Source: Pseudomonas sp. GM80
Lineage (GTDB): Bacteria > Pseudomonadota > Gammaproteobacteria > Pseudomonadales > Pseudomonadaceae
DNA: 38,596 nucleotides
Assembly (NCBI RefSeq): GCF_000282515.1
Contig: NZ_AKJD01000099.1
Span: 1-38,596, forward strand
Reading direction: 5' to 3'
The translations under genes and the position numbers were made by a program. Below the pieces are notes generated by a model. The model was not told where the DNA came from. It made no database searches and saw nothing but the letters and a program-made list of their open reading frames with translations. Of the stretch, positions 23,890-31,694 are shown piece by piece (position 1 is the first letter of the stretch; every line of letters starts with the position of its first letter).

Positions 23890-24414
23890 ATGGAACCGAT
23901 GATTCCGGCCCATGAACGGATCGCTGCCAACCGATACCGTGAGTCTTATGGGCTGCATTACGAAGAATTTGTGGTCGGGGACGTGTTCGAGCATCGCCCC
24001 GGTCGCACGGTGACTGAGCTGGATAACATCTGGCAGTCACTGATGAACATGAATAACCATCCGGCGCATATCGATGTGGCTTACGCACAGCGCACCGAGT
24101 TCGAAAAGCTGCTGGTGAACAGCTCGGTGACCTTGTCGATCATCAGCGGCATGACGGTCTCGACAATGAGCGCCCGGGCCATCGCCAACCTGGGCTGGGA
24201 CGAAATACGCCTGCCCAGTCCGGTGTACGTCGGCGACACCCTGTATGCCGAGAGCGAGGTGGTCTTCAAGCGTGAATCCCGATCACGTCCGGGCCAGGGC
24301 ATCGTCACCATCAAGGTGATCGGTCGCAAGCAGGACGCCACTCCGGTCATCACCTACCTGCGCACCTTTCTGGTGCCAAAGCAGGGGTTTTCCCAGGACT
24401 ACCCCGTCGGCTAG
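23890..24414 (+). CDS. MaoC-like acyl-CoA dehydratase/hydratase
   Basis: A 174-residue hotdog-fold enzyme. The MaoC motif reads N-N-H-P-A-H-I-D-V-A-Y-A (55-66) after D45, close to the NPxHxDxxYA of R-specific and mesaconyl/itaconyl-CoA hydratases; the second family hallmark, PSPVYVGDTLYAESEVV, is also present. Such enzymes add or remove water across the alpha-beta bond of acyl-CoA. It sits 10 nt after the CitE-like gene with AAGGAGAA before the ATG, so the two probably act in sequence: aldol addition, then dehydration, or the reverse. Confidence 0.88.
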   Translation: MEPMIPAHERIAANRYRESYGLHYEEFVVGDVFEHRPGRTVTELDNIWQSLMNMNNHPAHIDVAYAQRTEFEKLLVNSSVTLSIISGMTVSTMSARAIANLGWDEIRLPSPVYVGDTLYAESEVVFKRESRSRPGQGIVTIKVIGRKQDATPVITYLRTFLVPKQGFSQDYPVG

Positions 24415-24498
24415 ACGCCGGTTTGAGTCAGCGTGCAAACGCTGCCGGTCAGGGAATGGCCGGGACCTTCAAAAAGCTTTGATGGAAAAGGACAAGCC

Positions 24499-25488
24499 AT
24501 GCTGCTGCTTAATCGTGAAGACATCAGGCGTTGTGTCGAGTTGCCGACGCTTGTGCGCGTACTCGAAAAAGCTCATCGCGGCTTTTCACTCGCCGCCCCC
24601 GTGGTTCCGCCACGTTCGATCATCCTGCACGAGCGACAAAAGGCATTTTCGTTGTTCATGCCGGCCTTTTTGCCTGCGAGCCAGACCCTGGGCATCAAGG
24701 TGTCGTCGTTTCATCCCGGCAACGCCGAGCAGGGGCTCTCGACGATCAATGGCGCGGTTTTGCTGATCGACATCGACAGCGGCCGGTTATTGGCGATGCT
24801 CGACAGTTCCGCCCTGACGGCGATTCGTACCAGTGCCATGAGTGCGTTGGTGACGGACAAACTCTGCCTGCAGACGCGGCTCAATCTGGCGGTGATCGGA
24901 GCCGGGGCTCAAGCGGCGGCGCATATCAAGGCGATGGCCGCTGTCAGGGAGTTGGGGCAGGTCAGGATATTTTCCCGCTCAATGGCCCGCAGTGTCGCGT
25001 TGGCCGAACGTCTGTCCATTGAGCTTGCGCAGCCGGTCGAGGCTGTCGAACGCATGGAAGATGCGTTGGCTGACGCGGACATTGTCTGCACGACAACCTC
25101 CCACGACAGTCCGCAGCCGTTGATCGGGGCGCATCAGCTCAAACCCGATGCCCATATCAATGCCATCGGCGGCAGCACACCGCAAGCATGCGAGATCGAT
25201 CCTCGATTGCTGGGCAGTGCTCAGGTGCATGTCGATCATCTCGACGCCGCATGCCACGAGTCGGGCGAAATCGCCCAGGCCTTGGCGTGGTCGGTGATTG
25301 AGCGCAAGGACATCCGCGAGATCAGCGCCCTGGTGGTCGAGCAGCCTTCGCCGGTCACCCGCAAACAAGGTCTCAGTTACTTTCGCAGCGTTGGCCATGC
25401 CAGCCAGGACATGGTGGTTGCCGCCTGCATCTATGACGCGGCGGTGGCGGGGCATATCGGCCAACAGTGCGACTACCTCCGTGCCTGA
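24499..25488 (+). CDS. Ornithine cyclodeaminase/mu-crystallin family protein
   Basis: A 329-residue NAD(P)-dependent protein. Family members act as ornithine cyclodeaminase, alanine dehydrogenase, ketimine reductase or as opine-type dehydrogenases such as SbnB. The Rossmann motif AVIGAGAQAAAHI is at 131-143. Substrate-site segments typical of the family are present: LGIKVSSFHPGN (K67), ALTAIRTSAMSALVT (R110) and NAIGGSTPQACEID. ATG 24499 (MLLLNREDIRRCVELP) has AAAGGA 8 nt upstream and fits the usual N-terminus. An 84-nt gap separates it from the MaoC-like gene. The exact reaction is not readable; imine reduction or oxidative deamination of an amino acid intermediate is most likely. Confidence 0.87.
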   Translation: MLLLNREDIRRCVELPTLVRVLEKAHRGFSLAAPVVPPRSIILHERQKAFSLFMPAFLPASQTLGIKVSSFHPGNAEQGLSTINGAVLLIDIDSGRLLAMLDSSALTAIRTSAMSALVTDKLCLQTRLNLAVIGAGAQAAAHIKAMAAVRELGQVRIFSRSMARSVALAERLSIELAQPVEAVERMEDALADADIVCTTTSHDSPQPLIGAHQLKPDAHINAIGGSTPQACEIDPRLLGSAQVHVDHLDAACHESGEIAQALAWSVIERKDIREISALVVEQPSPVTRKQGLSYFRSVGHASQDMVVAACIYDAAVAGHIGQQCDYLRA

Positions 25489-25545
25489 AAATCGCCGGGC
25501 GCAACGTTTTGAATCAGCAGTGCCAACGACTCGGGAAGGAAAAGG

Positions 25546-26529
25546 ATGCCCATGAATATTCTGATGATCGATTCGCAGCGAGTGAATTATGTCGACGCTG
25601 GGGAGTATGTCCGGGAAGCGCAGCATCAGCGCTATCGCCTCGAGGTGACCACCGCCCCTTCAGATGAGCAACTGGCCAAAGCCGACGGCATCATTGCCTT
25701 TCATTCGGTGGTCATCGACGCGCCGCTGATCGCCAGAATGCCGCGTTGCCGCGCTTTGGTGAAGGCAACGATCGGCCTTGATGATGTGGATGTCGAGGCG
25801 TTGAGCGCGCAAGGCATTGTGTGCGCCAACATCGGTTCTGTAGGGGTGGAGGAAGTTGCCGAGCATGCCTTGGCGTTGATCCTCTTGGCCCAGCGCAAGC
25901 TGTGCGACTACGCCCGGCACACCCGCCAGGGCGGCTGGAGCTGGCGAGCCCATAGCGGCGAAGTGAAAGCCTGTGCCGACACGGTTCTGGGTGTTGTGGG
26001 TTACGGCGCAACAGGACGAGCATTGGCCCGCAGGGCGGCGGCGCTCGGTTACCGGATCTGCTTTTACGATCCCGGGGTCGAGCGTTGTGCCGAAGACATT
26101 GCCACGGGCCTGACGCTGGATGCTTTGCTCGCTACCGCCGATGTGCTGTCGCTGCATCTGCCGCTTACCCCGGCCACCGCACATCTTATGAACGACGCGG
26201 CATTTTCACGGATGAAGCACGGCGCGACCCTGGTCAATACCGCGCGAGGCGGCATCGTCGACACCGATGCGTTGCTGCGGGCCTTGCAGGCCGGGGTTGT
26301 GTCCATGGCACTGCTGGATGTCGTGCAGGAAGAGCCGGCACCTCCCAAAGCCTTGATCGAGCATGAGCGGGTGTTATTGACGCCGCATGCCGCTTTCTAC
26401 AGCGAGCGCTCGTTGGCCCAACTCAAAGCCAATGCCCTGCAAACGCTGCTGGCGCTGTTACAGGGGCAAACAGTCGACACGGTGGTCAATCCCGATTGCG
26501 TATCGCGGGAGGCAAACGGCTATGCCTGA
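25546..26529 (+). CDS. D-isomer-specific 2-hydroxyacid dehydrogenase
   Basis: A 327-residue NAD(P)-dependent enzyme interconverting a 2-hydroxy acid and a 2-oxo acid. The Rossmann motif is GVVGYGATG (149-157), and the catalytic triad is complete: R234 in NTARGG, E263 in DVVQEEP and H281 in LTPHAAF. Either ATG 25546 or ATG 25552 can be the start; a purine-rich AAGGAAAAGG precedes both. Its stop codon lies inside the start region of the aldolase gene (8-nt overlap), so the two are probably co-translated. The overall type is PGDH/CtBP-like. In this context it may supply or remove an alpha-keto acid that the aminotransferase or lyase also uses. Confidence 0.9.
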   Translation: MPMNILMIDSQRVNYVDAGEYVREAQHQRYRLEVTTAPSDEQLAKADGIIAFHSVVIDAPLIARMPRCRALVKATIGLDDVDVEALSAQGIVCANIGSVGVEEVAEHALALILLAQRKLCDYARHTRQGGWSWRAHSGEVKACADTVLGVVGYGATGRALARRAAALGYRICFYDPGVERCAEDIATGLTLDALLATADVLSLHLPLTPATAHLMNDAAFSRMKHGATLVNTARGGIVDTDALLRALQAGVVSMALLDVVQEEPAPPKALIEHERVLLTPHAAFYSERSLAQLKANALQTLLALLQGQTVDTVVNPDCVSREANGYA

Positions 26530-27265
26530 ATTGAAACGTGCGGGGTTTGAACCGTCCCGAGCCGGGTTGCCGGCCTGGTTCGACCTGGCGATCGGCAACA
26601 GCATTGTCCAATACGGTCAGCGTCTGGCGGCGCGACAACTGCTGGTCAACACGTTGGGCAATATCGCTGTACGCAGCCGCTGTGCGTACTGGCAACGCGA
26701 GGTGATCTACACCAAGCACCGCGGCATCTCTCTGGAAGAGTGCGGGCTTGAACATCTGTCGGTGCTGGACATGCAATCCGATGGCCTTTTGCACGGACGT
26801 TTGCGCCCCAGTCAGGGGCACCAGATGCACCGGGAAATCATGCGTTGTCGCGCCGACGTCAATGCGACGGTGCACCTTCATCCCAACGACGTCATTGCCT
26901 TCTTCGCTGTCATGCAATGGCGTGAGATGGCGTACGTGTCGAACGACACGGCCCTGGTCATGGGCAAGCCGCCGAGCATCCTCGACGCGGGCATCAATGT
27001 CGAGCTGGATATCAGTGCGATTGGCCGCTGTGCCAGCGACACCAACTGCATCGTCATGCCCAGCCATGGCATTACCTGTTTTGGCCGCGACCTGTCGGAG
27101 GCGTTTCATCGCGCCGTGGCATTCACGGCCGAAATCAGCCGGTTGATTACCAGTCATTGTTTATCGGCCGCCACGGGAAAGTCGGTGGTGTACGCCAGCC
27201 ACGAGGAGGTCCGGCAGATGTACGCGCTGGGCGAACAAGTGATCTACGGAGGGATGCGCAAATGA
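26522..27265 (+). CDS. Class II aldolase/adducin family protein with altered catalytic position
   Basis: A 247-residue member of the zinc-dependent fuculose-phosphate aldolase family. The metal ligands are kept: H118 and H120 in TVHLHPND and H182 in PSHGIT, aligning with H92, H94 and H155 of E. coli FucA. The catalytic Glu of FucA (E73 in PSSEWRFH) aligns to Gly99 in PSQGHQMH, so classical aldol chemistry through that residue is not possible. Other members of the fold act as epimerases, dehydratases or decarboxylases. ATG 26522 overlaps the upstream stop by 8 nt; the stop overlaps the aminotransferase start in ATGA form. Confidence 0.87.
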   Translation: MPELKRAGFEPSRAGLPAWFDLAIGNSIVQYGQRLAARQLLVNTLGNIAVRSRCAYWQREVIYTKHRGISLEECGLEHLSVLDMQSDGLLHGRLRPSQGHQMHREIMRCRADVNATVHLHPNDVIAFFAVMQWREMAYVSNDTALVMGKPPSILDAGINVELDISAIGRCASDTNCIVMPSHGITCFGRDLSEAFHRAVAFTAEISRLITSHCLSAATGKSVVYASHEEVRQMYALGEQVIYGGMRK

Positions 27266-28419
27266 AGTTTCACCCCCACATCTCATGCTCCGGTTCATGG
27301 AAGGCGCCAGAGCGCGATCTTTCATCGGTGCTGCTGGATTTGAATGAAAACCAGTTTTTACATCGGTTTCTGGCAGGGTTCATTGCCAACGAATTGAAGC
27401 CTCAGGATCTGTTTGCCTATCCCAATTACCGCCCGCTCCTCAACCAGCTCGCGCAGTACTGCAAGGTCTCCACCGACAGTCTGCTGCTGACCAATGGCGC
27501 GGATCAGGCCATCGATCTGGTGATTCGGTTACTGTTTTCGCCAGGGGATCGGGTGGTGGTGCCTTCTCCGGTTTTTTCCTTCTATTACCAGATGCTCGAC
27601 GTCAACGGCGTGGTGCCGGTGATCGCGGGGTTTGAAAAACAGGCCGGCAAATTCGTGTTGCCCACCGAGGCGGTGCTCCAGTCCTTGCACACCAGTCAGG
27701 GGTTGATCCTGTGCAACCCCAACAATCCACTGGGAGTACGCATCGACCCAGAGCAATTGCGAGTGTTTGTCGAATCTTGTGTCAGGCAAGACAAACCGAT
27801 GATCGTCGACGAATGCTACTTCGAGTATTTGCAACAGTCGTGTCTGGATACGTTCAGCGCAGTCAGGCAGTTGTTTGTGATTCGTTCATTTTCCAAGTAC
27901 TTCGGACTTGCCGGTTTGCGCCTGGGGTATGTGGTCACGCGCCCGGAATCAATCCGTGAGCTGATGAAAGTGCGCGGCCCTTGGGATGTGAACCATGTGG
28001 CGGTGAAAGCGGCGCTGTTCTGTTTGCAGAATCAGCAAGCCTTGCAGCAAGCGCACGATCATCTCGCGCAGATCAAACGTGAAATTATCGACGTCTGTCG
28101 GGCCAACGCGATCGTCGTCTATGAGAGCGATACGAACTTTTTGCTGCTGCAGGATGAGCACGATGGTCGTCTGGCCAGCGCTTTTGCTCAGGCCAATATC
28201 CGCGTAAGCGACTGTTCGCAATACCCGCACAGTTTCGGTCTGTTGCGCGATGTGCTGCGCGTGGCCGTTCCCTCGGCGTCGGATCTGAAAACATTCCTGA
28301 CGACGGTATTGCGTGGCAGCGGCAGTGCGGCTTGCCTGAGCGAAGTGAACATCGAGCAGCACATTGCCCAAAGGCCTGCGTTGCGAACACCGCAACACGT
28401 AAAGGTTAATTTCAAATGA
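27262..28419 (+). CDS. HisC-like aminotransferase (class I/II, PLP-dependent)
   Basis: A 385-residue enzyme of the histidinol-phosphate aminotransferase/CobD type. The PLP lysine is K212 in SFSKYFGLAGLRLGY; other cofactor contacts are CNPNNPLG (151-158) and D183 with Y186 in VDECYFEY. Members transaminate phosphorylated or small polar amino acids, or decarboxylate phosphothreonine. ATG 27262 is fixed by the 4-nt overlap with the previous stop; a longer frame into the aldolase gene is a shadow. hisG/hisD-type neighbours are absent, so histidine synthesis is unlikely. The C-terminal tail after residue 355 is longer than usual. Confidence 0.9.
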   Translation: MKFHPHISCSGSWKAPERDLSSVLLDLNENQFLHRFLAGFIANELKPQDLFAYPNYRPLLNQLAQYCKVSTDSLLLTNGADQAIDLVIRLLFSPGDRVVVPSPVFSFYYQMLDVNGVVPVIAGFEKQAGKFVLPTEAVLQSLHTSQGLILCNPNNPLGVRIDPEQLRVFVESCVRQDKPMIVDECYFEYLQQSCLDTFSAVRQLFVIRSFSKYFGLAGLRLGYVVTRPESIRELMKVRGPWDVNHVAVKAALFCLQNQQALQQAHDHLAQIKREIIDVCRANAIVVYESDTNFLLLQDEHDGRLASAFAQANIRVSDCSQYPHSFGLLRDVLRVAVPSASDLKTFLTTVLRGSGSAACLSEVNIEQHIAQRPALRTPQHVKVNFK

Positions 28420-29609
28420 CGACATGGCTGAAAGGGAATCGCCTGATGGCAGGAATGCGTAACATTGTTTTGCTCAGATTGCTGTTCGTCATGGCCAATG
28501 CGTTGGGGCCTTTTGCTGCCTTGTTTTTTCATCGGCATTACCAGCTCGACAGCTCTGCAGTGGCCTTGGTGATCACACTGATGTCGGCGTTTTATCTGCT
28601 GGGCAATCTGTTGGGCGGGGCGCTGATCGGTCGTTTCAACTTCCGGACACTTTTAATCTGTACCTCGTCCTGTTCGTCACTGTTTTTGTTGCTCGCTGCC
28701 GTGCTCAGTTCATCGGTCAGTTCCATTGCGATGGTGCTGCTGTTCATGCTGTGTGCGGGCCTGATCACGCCGGTATTCAGTGTCCTCACGTCCCTGGCGG
28801 CGAACGACAGCAATCGCATCGCCTCTTTTGGCTATCTGCACCTGGCCACTAATCTGGGGGGAGCGCTGCTGTTCGTGATGGGTGGCTACTTGCTCGGCCT
28901 CGACAGTCACTATCTGGTGCTGTTTGCGATGGGCGCCAGTGTTCTGTGCCTGTTGGCCAGTGTCTTTCTTGCGCTGCCGGAACGTCAGGGCGCTGCGACT
29001 GAAGCCAGAAAAACCTCGATGGGTGCGTTGGTCGATGTACCCAGGATCGTCATCGTTGCGGGCGCCATGTTCTTTGCGTTGTCGGTGCTGGATGCGCAAC
29101 GTGAATATCAATTGCCGCTATGGCTTGATGAGGTGACGGCGGGCAAGGCCACAGGCCTGTTCGGTGCGGTTGGTATCGTCAATGCGTTGCTGGTGGTCGT
29201 GGTGACGCAGCCGCTGATTGCCTTGACGTCACGTTTCGGGGCGCTGACCAATCTGTCCCTGGCGGCGGTTTTTTACGGCATCGGATTCGGCGCCTATGCC
29301 TTTTTCGAACAGACCGCGCTGATTCTTTCGTTCGTGTTCTTCTGGACGCTGGGTGAGATTCTTGGCGTGACCTACATCACCGCGTTGATCGCGCAGAAAA
29401 CCACCCTGCAAACCCAGGCCAGCCTGTTCTCGCTTATACCTGTGGTGCTGGCGTTGGCGAGGATGGTGTCTGTGGGGATCGGCGCCTCTTTGATCGCCGG
29501 GATCGGGTTCCAGTTGAGCTGGAGTCTGTATGGGCTGGTGGGTCTTTTGTTTGGCGGCGTTTGTCTTTTGCTTGCTGGCAGAAGGGGGCGCTTTGCGACT
29601 GCAGCGTGA
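28416..29609 (+). CDS. MFS transporter, probable exporter of the cluster product
   Basis: A 397-residue major facilitator protein with about 12 predicted membrane segments. The A-like motif after TM2 is GNLLGGALIGRFNFRTLL, and two six-helix halves are separated by a cytoplasmic loop around ERQGAATEARKTSMGALV. Its ATG overlaps the aminotransferase stop by 4 nt, so it is made together with the biosynthetic enzymes. That linkage suggests export of the product or self-resistance, although uptake cannot be excluded. It is the last gene; no clear T-run hairpin follows, but a palindromic repeat begins 32 nt after the stop. Confidence 0.9.
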   Translation: MTTWLKGNRLMAGMRNIVLLRLLFVMANALGPFAALFFHRHYQLDSSAVALVITLMSAFYLLGNLLGGALIGRFNFRTLLICTSSCSSLFLLLAAVLSSSVSSIAMVLLFMLCAGLITPVFSVLTSLAANDSNRIASFGYLHLATNLGGALLFVMGGYLLGLDSHYLVLFAMGASVLCLLASVFLALPERQGAATEARKTSMGALVDVPRIVIVAGAMFFALSVLDAQREYQLPLWLDEVTAGKATGLFGAVGIVNALLVVVVTQPLIALTSRFGALTNLSLAAVFYGIGFGAYAFFEQTALILSFVFFWTLGEILGVTYITALIAQKTTLQTQASLFSLIPVVLALARMVSVGIGASLIAGIGFQLSWSLYGLVGLLFGGVCLLLAGRRGRFATAA

Positions 29610-29641
29610 TCTGGCTTGGGTCCCCTGATAAGTGACACCCT

Positions 29642-29720
29642 GTAGGAGCTGCCGAAGGCTGCGATCTTTTGATCTGCTTTTTTTTACAATCAAAAGATCG
29701 CAGCCTTCGGCAGCTCCTAC
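29642..29720. repeat. Palindromic intergenic repeat, copy 4 (right flank of the cluster)
   Basis: The left arm GTAGGAGCTGCCGAAGGCTG continues into CGATC and on to CTTTTGATC; the right arm is its reverse complement and ends at 29720. It is close to copies 2 and 3. The hairpin may also end or stabilise the cluster transcript. Confidence 0.92.
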
Positions 29721-29796
29721 AGGGGGGGGCTTGCGGGCGGCCATACGCGGGTTGGTAGATCGGCTGCAATAGGCATGCGCGGCCGCCAAACCCCAG

Positions 29797-29827
29797 ACAA
29801 AAAAACGCCCCGAACCAGTCGGGGCGT
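29797..29827 (-). terminator. Rho-independent terminator of aceA
   Basis: A 9-bp stem ACGCCCCGA/TCGGGGCGT with a 5-nt loop is followed on the minus strand by a run of T residues. It lies about 70 nt past the aceA stop. Confidence 0.88.
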
Positions 29828-29894
29828 CAGTCTTTCGGCTCTGCGGTTAGCTTTCTATCCGATCCGCAGAGGCCGTTTGCTCAGGCGGAAGAGA

Positions 29895-31220
29895 TCAGTG
29901 GAACTGTTCTTCTTCAGTCGAACCGGTCAGTGCAGTTACCGAAGACGAGCCACCTTGAATCACGGTGGTCATGTCGTCGAAGTAGCCGGTGCCCACTTCC
30001 TGCTGGTGAGCCACGAAGGTGTAACCCTTGGCGGCGTCAGCGAATTCCTGCTCTTGCAGTTTCACGTAAGCAGTCATGTCGTTGCGGGCGTAGTCGTGCG
30101 CCAGGTTGAACATGCTGTGCCACATGTTGTGAATGCCGGCCAGGGTGATGAACTGGTGCTTGTAACCCATGGCGGACAGTTCGCGCTGGAACTTGGCGAT
30201 GGTCGCGTCGTCCAGGTTTTTCTTCCAGTTGAAGGAAGGCGAGCAGTTGTACGACAGCAGTTGGTCCGGGTATTCCTTTTTGATCGCTTCGGCGAAGCGA
30301 CGAGCCTCGTCCAGATCCGGCTTGGCGGTCTCGCACCAGATCAGGTCGGCGTACGGGGCGTAAGCCAGACCACGAGCGATGGCTTGATCCAGGCCGGCAC
30401 GGACCTTGTAGAAACCTTCCTGAGTGCGCTCGCCAGTCACGAACGGCTGGTCGTACGGGTCGCAATCGGAGGTCAGCAGGTCAGCGGCGTTCGCGTCGGT
30501 GCGGGCCAGAATGATGGTCGGGGTACCGGCAACGTCAGCAGCCAGACGAGCAGCGGTCAGCTTCTGTACGGCTTCCTGAGTCGGAACCAGTACTTTACCG
30601 CCCATGTGACCGCATTTTTTCACGGAAGCCAGTTGGTCTTCGAAGTGAACGCCGGCAGCGCCTGCTTCGATCATGCTTTTCATCAGCTCGTAAGCGTTCA
30701 GCACGCCACCGAAACCGGCTTCAGCGTCAGCCACGATCGGCGCGAAGTAGTCGATGTAGCCTTCGTCGCCCGGGCCTTTGCCGGCTTTCCACTGGATCTG
30801 GTCAGCACGACGGAACGAGTTGTTGATGCGCTTGACCACGGTTGGCACCGAATCCACCGGGTACAGCGACTGATCCGGGTACATCGATTCGGCGGAGTTG
30901 TTGTCCGCAGCAACCTGCCAGCCCGACAGATAGATCGCCTGGATGCCGGCTTTGACTTGTTGTACAGCCTGGCCGCCGGTCAGGGCGCCCATGCAGTTGA
31001 CGAAATCTTTCTCAGGACGGAAGGACGGCTTGGCGCCCTGGGTGACCAGGTTCCACAGCTTCTCGGCGCCCAGTTTTGCAAAAGTGTGCTCAGGTTGAAC
31101 CGAGCCACGCAGGCGGACGACGTCAGCAGCGGAGTAAGCGCGTGTCACGCCTTTCCAGCGCGGGTTTTCAGCCCAGTCTTTTTCGAGGGCTGCAATTTGC
31201 TGTTCGCGTGTCAGTGCCAT
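29895..31220 (-). CDS. aceA: Isocitrate lyase
   Basis: Splits isocitrate into glyoxylate and succinate in the glyoxylate shunt, in the cytoplasm. The 441-residue protein is the short (E. coli-like) type. The catalytic loop KKCGHMGGK with the active-site Cys is intact, as are the Mg-site segments VHFEDQLAS and ILARTDANAADLL and the SYNCSPSFNWKK region. ATG 31220 (MALTREQQIAALEKDW) has GAGG about 10 nt upstream. Its product glyoxylate is a typical partner of malyl-CoA-type lyases, so a metabolic link to the nearby CitE-like gene is possible, but the location is the normal one for pseudomonads. Confidence 0.97.
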   Translation of the reverse strand: MALTREQQIAALEKDWAENPRWKGVTRAYSAADVVRLRGSVQPEHTFAKLGAEKLWNLVTQGAKPSFRPEKDFVNCMGALTGGQAVQQVKAGIQAIYLSGWQVAADNNSAESMYPDQSLYPVDSVPTVVKRINNSFRRADQIQWKAGKGPGDEGYIDYFAPIVADAEAGFGGVLNAYELMKSMIEAGAAGVHFEDQLASVKKCGHMGGKVLVPTQEAVQKLTAARLAADVAGTPTIILARTDANAADLLTSDCDPYDQPFVTGERTQEGFYKVRAGLDQAIARGLAYAPYADLIWCETAKPDLDEARRFAEAIKKEYPDQLLSYNCSPSFNWKKNLDDATIAKFQRELSAMGYKHQFITLAGIHNMWHSMFNLAHDYARNDMTAYVKLQEQEFADAAKGYTFVAHQQEVGTGYFDDMTTVIQGGSSSVTALTGSTEEEQFH

Positions 31221-31432
31221 GGAGATAAACCTCGTCGCGTCTTTTATGAAAAGTTGTTCTGCGGTGGAAAATTCCTGCGCTCGCTGACCAGAAGCTTAGG
31301 TGGTCAAGTCGGATTCGGCGGGGTAGGCGACGGGATGAACGATGGGCTCGAGGGGAAGTGAGCAGGTAGTGGCGGACTGCGGGCGCATTCGGGCGTCGTG
31401 GGCCTCTATACGATCTACAGTGTGGAGCCGGG

Positions 31433-31546
31433 TTACCTAATTACGCTTCCGTCCCTCGGGACAACTTCGTTCCAGTCGGCAACCTCGTCAAACACACCTT
31501 GTGGGCGGTACAGACACGAAGCGGTTCGCGGGGTAGGTGCGAACAT
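31433..31546 (-). CDS. Possible 37-residue protein, unrecognised
   Basis: An ATG at 31546 opens MFAPTPRTASCLYRPQGVFD and runs to DGSVIR before TAA at 31435-31433. The frame stays open upstream to a TAA near 31580. No good ribosome-binding site is seen. A second minus-strand frame (31650-31441, GTG start) covers the same region, so at most one is real. The area between aceA and the secretin-domain gene also holds an inverted repeat GTAGTGCTT/AAGCACTAC (31630-31653) and an 11-bp direct repeat CCTCGTCAAAC (about 31486 and 31614). It may be a conserved non-coding or mobile sequence rather than a gene. Confidence 0.25.
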   Translation of the reverse strand: MFAPTPRTASCLYRPQGVFDEVADWNEVVPRDGSVIR

Positions 31547-31694
31547 CGCTTCGAAGGCCCTTGCCAGGGCCTCTGATTAGCGGGAGCGAGGCCATCATGC
31601 CTTCGCTTTTTTGCCTCGTCAAACGTTTTGTAGTGCTTTTTTTCAAGCACTACATCTTTCGTCTAATACGACTAATCAGTCAGTTTTCGGTGCT

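Noticed and set aside
21804..29609. Cluster as a biotin, threonine or itaconate catabolic operon
   Set aside because: BioF-, Kbl- or Ccl/Ich-like members are present singly, but the other genes of those pathways (bioA/bioD, tdh, itaconate CoA transferase) are absent, and the remaining genes do not fit.
29775..31361. A 528-codon plus-strand frame opposite aceA
   Set aside because: aceA is certain, and the opposite frame runs through the aceA terminator without any motif.
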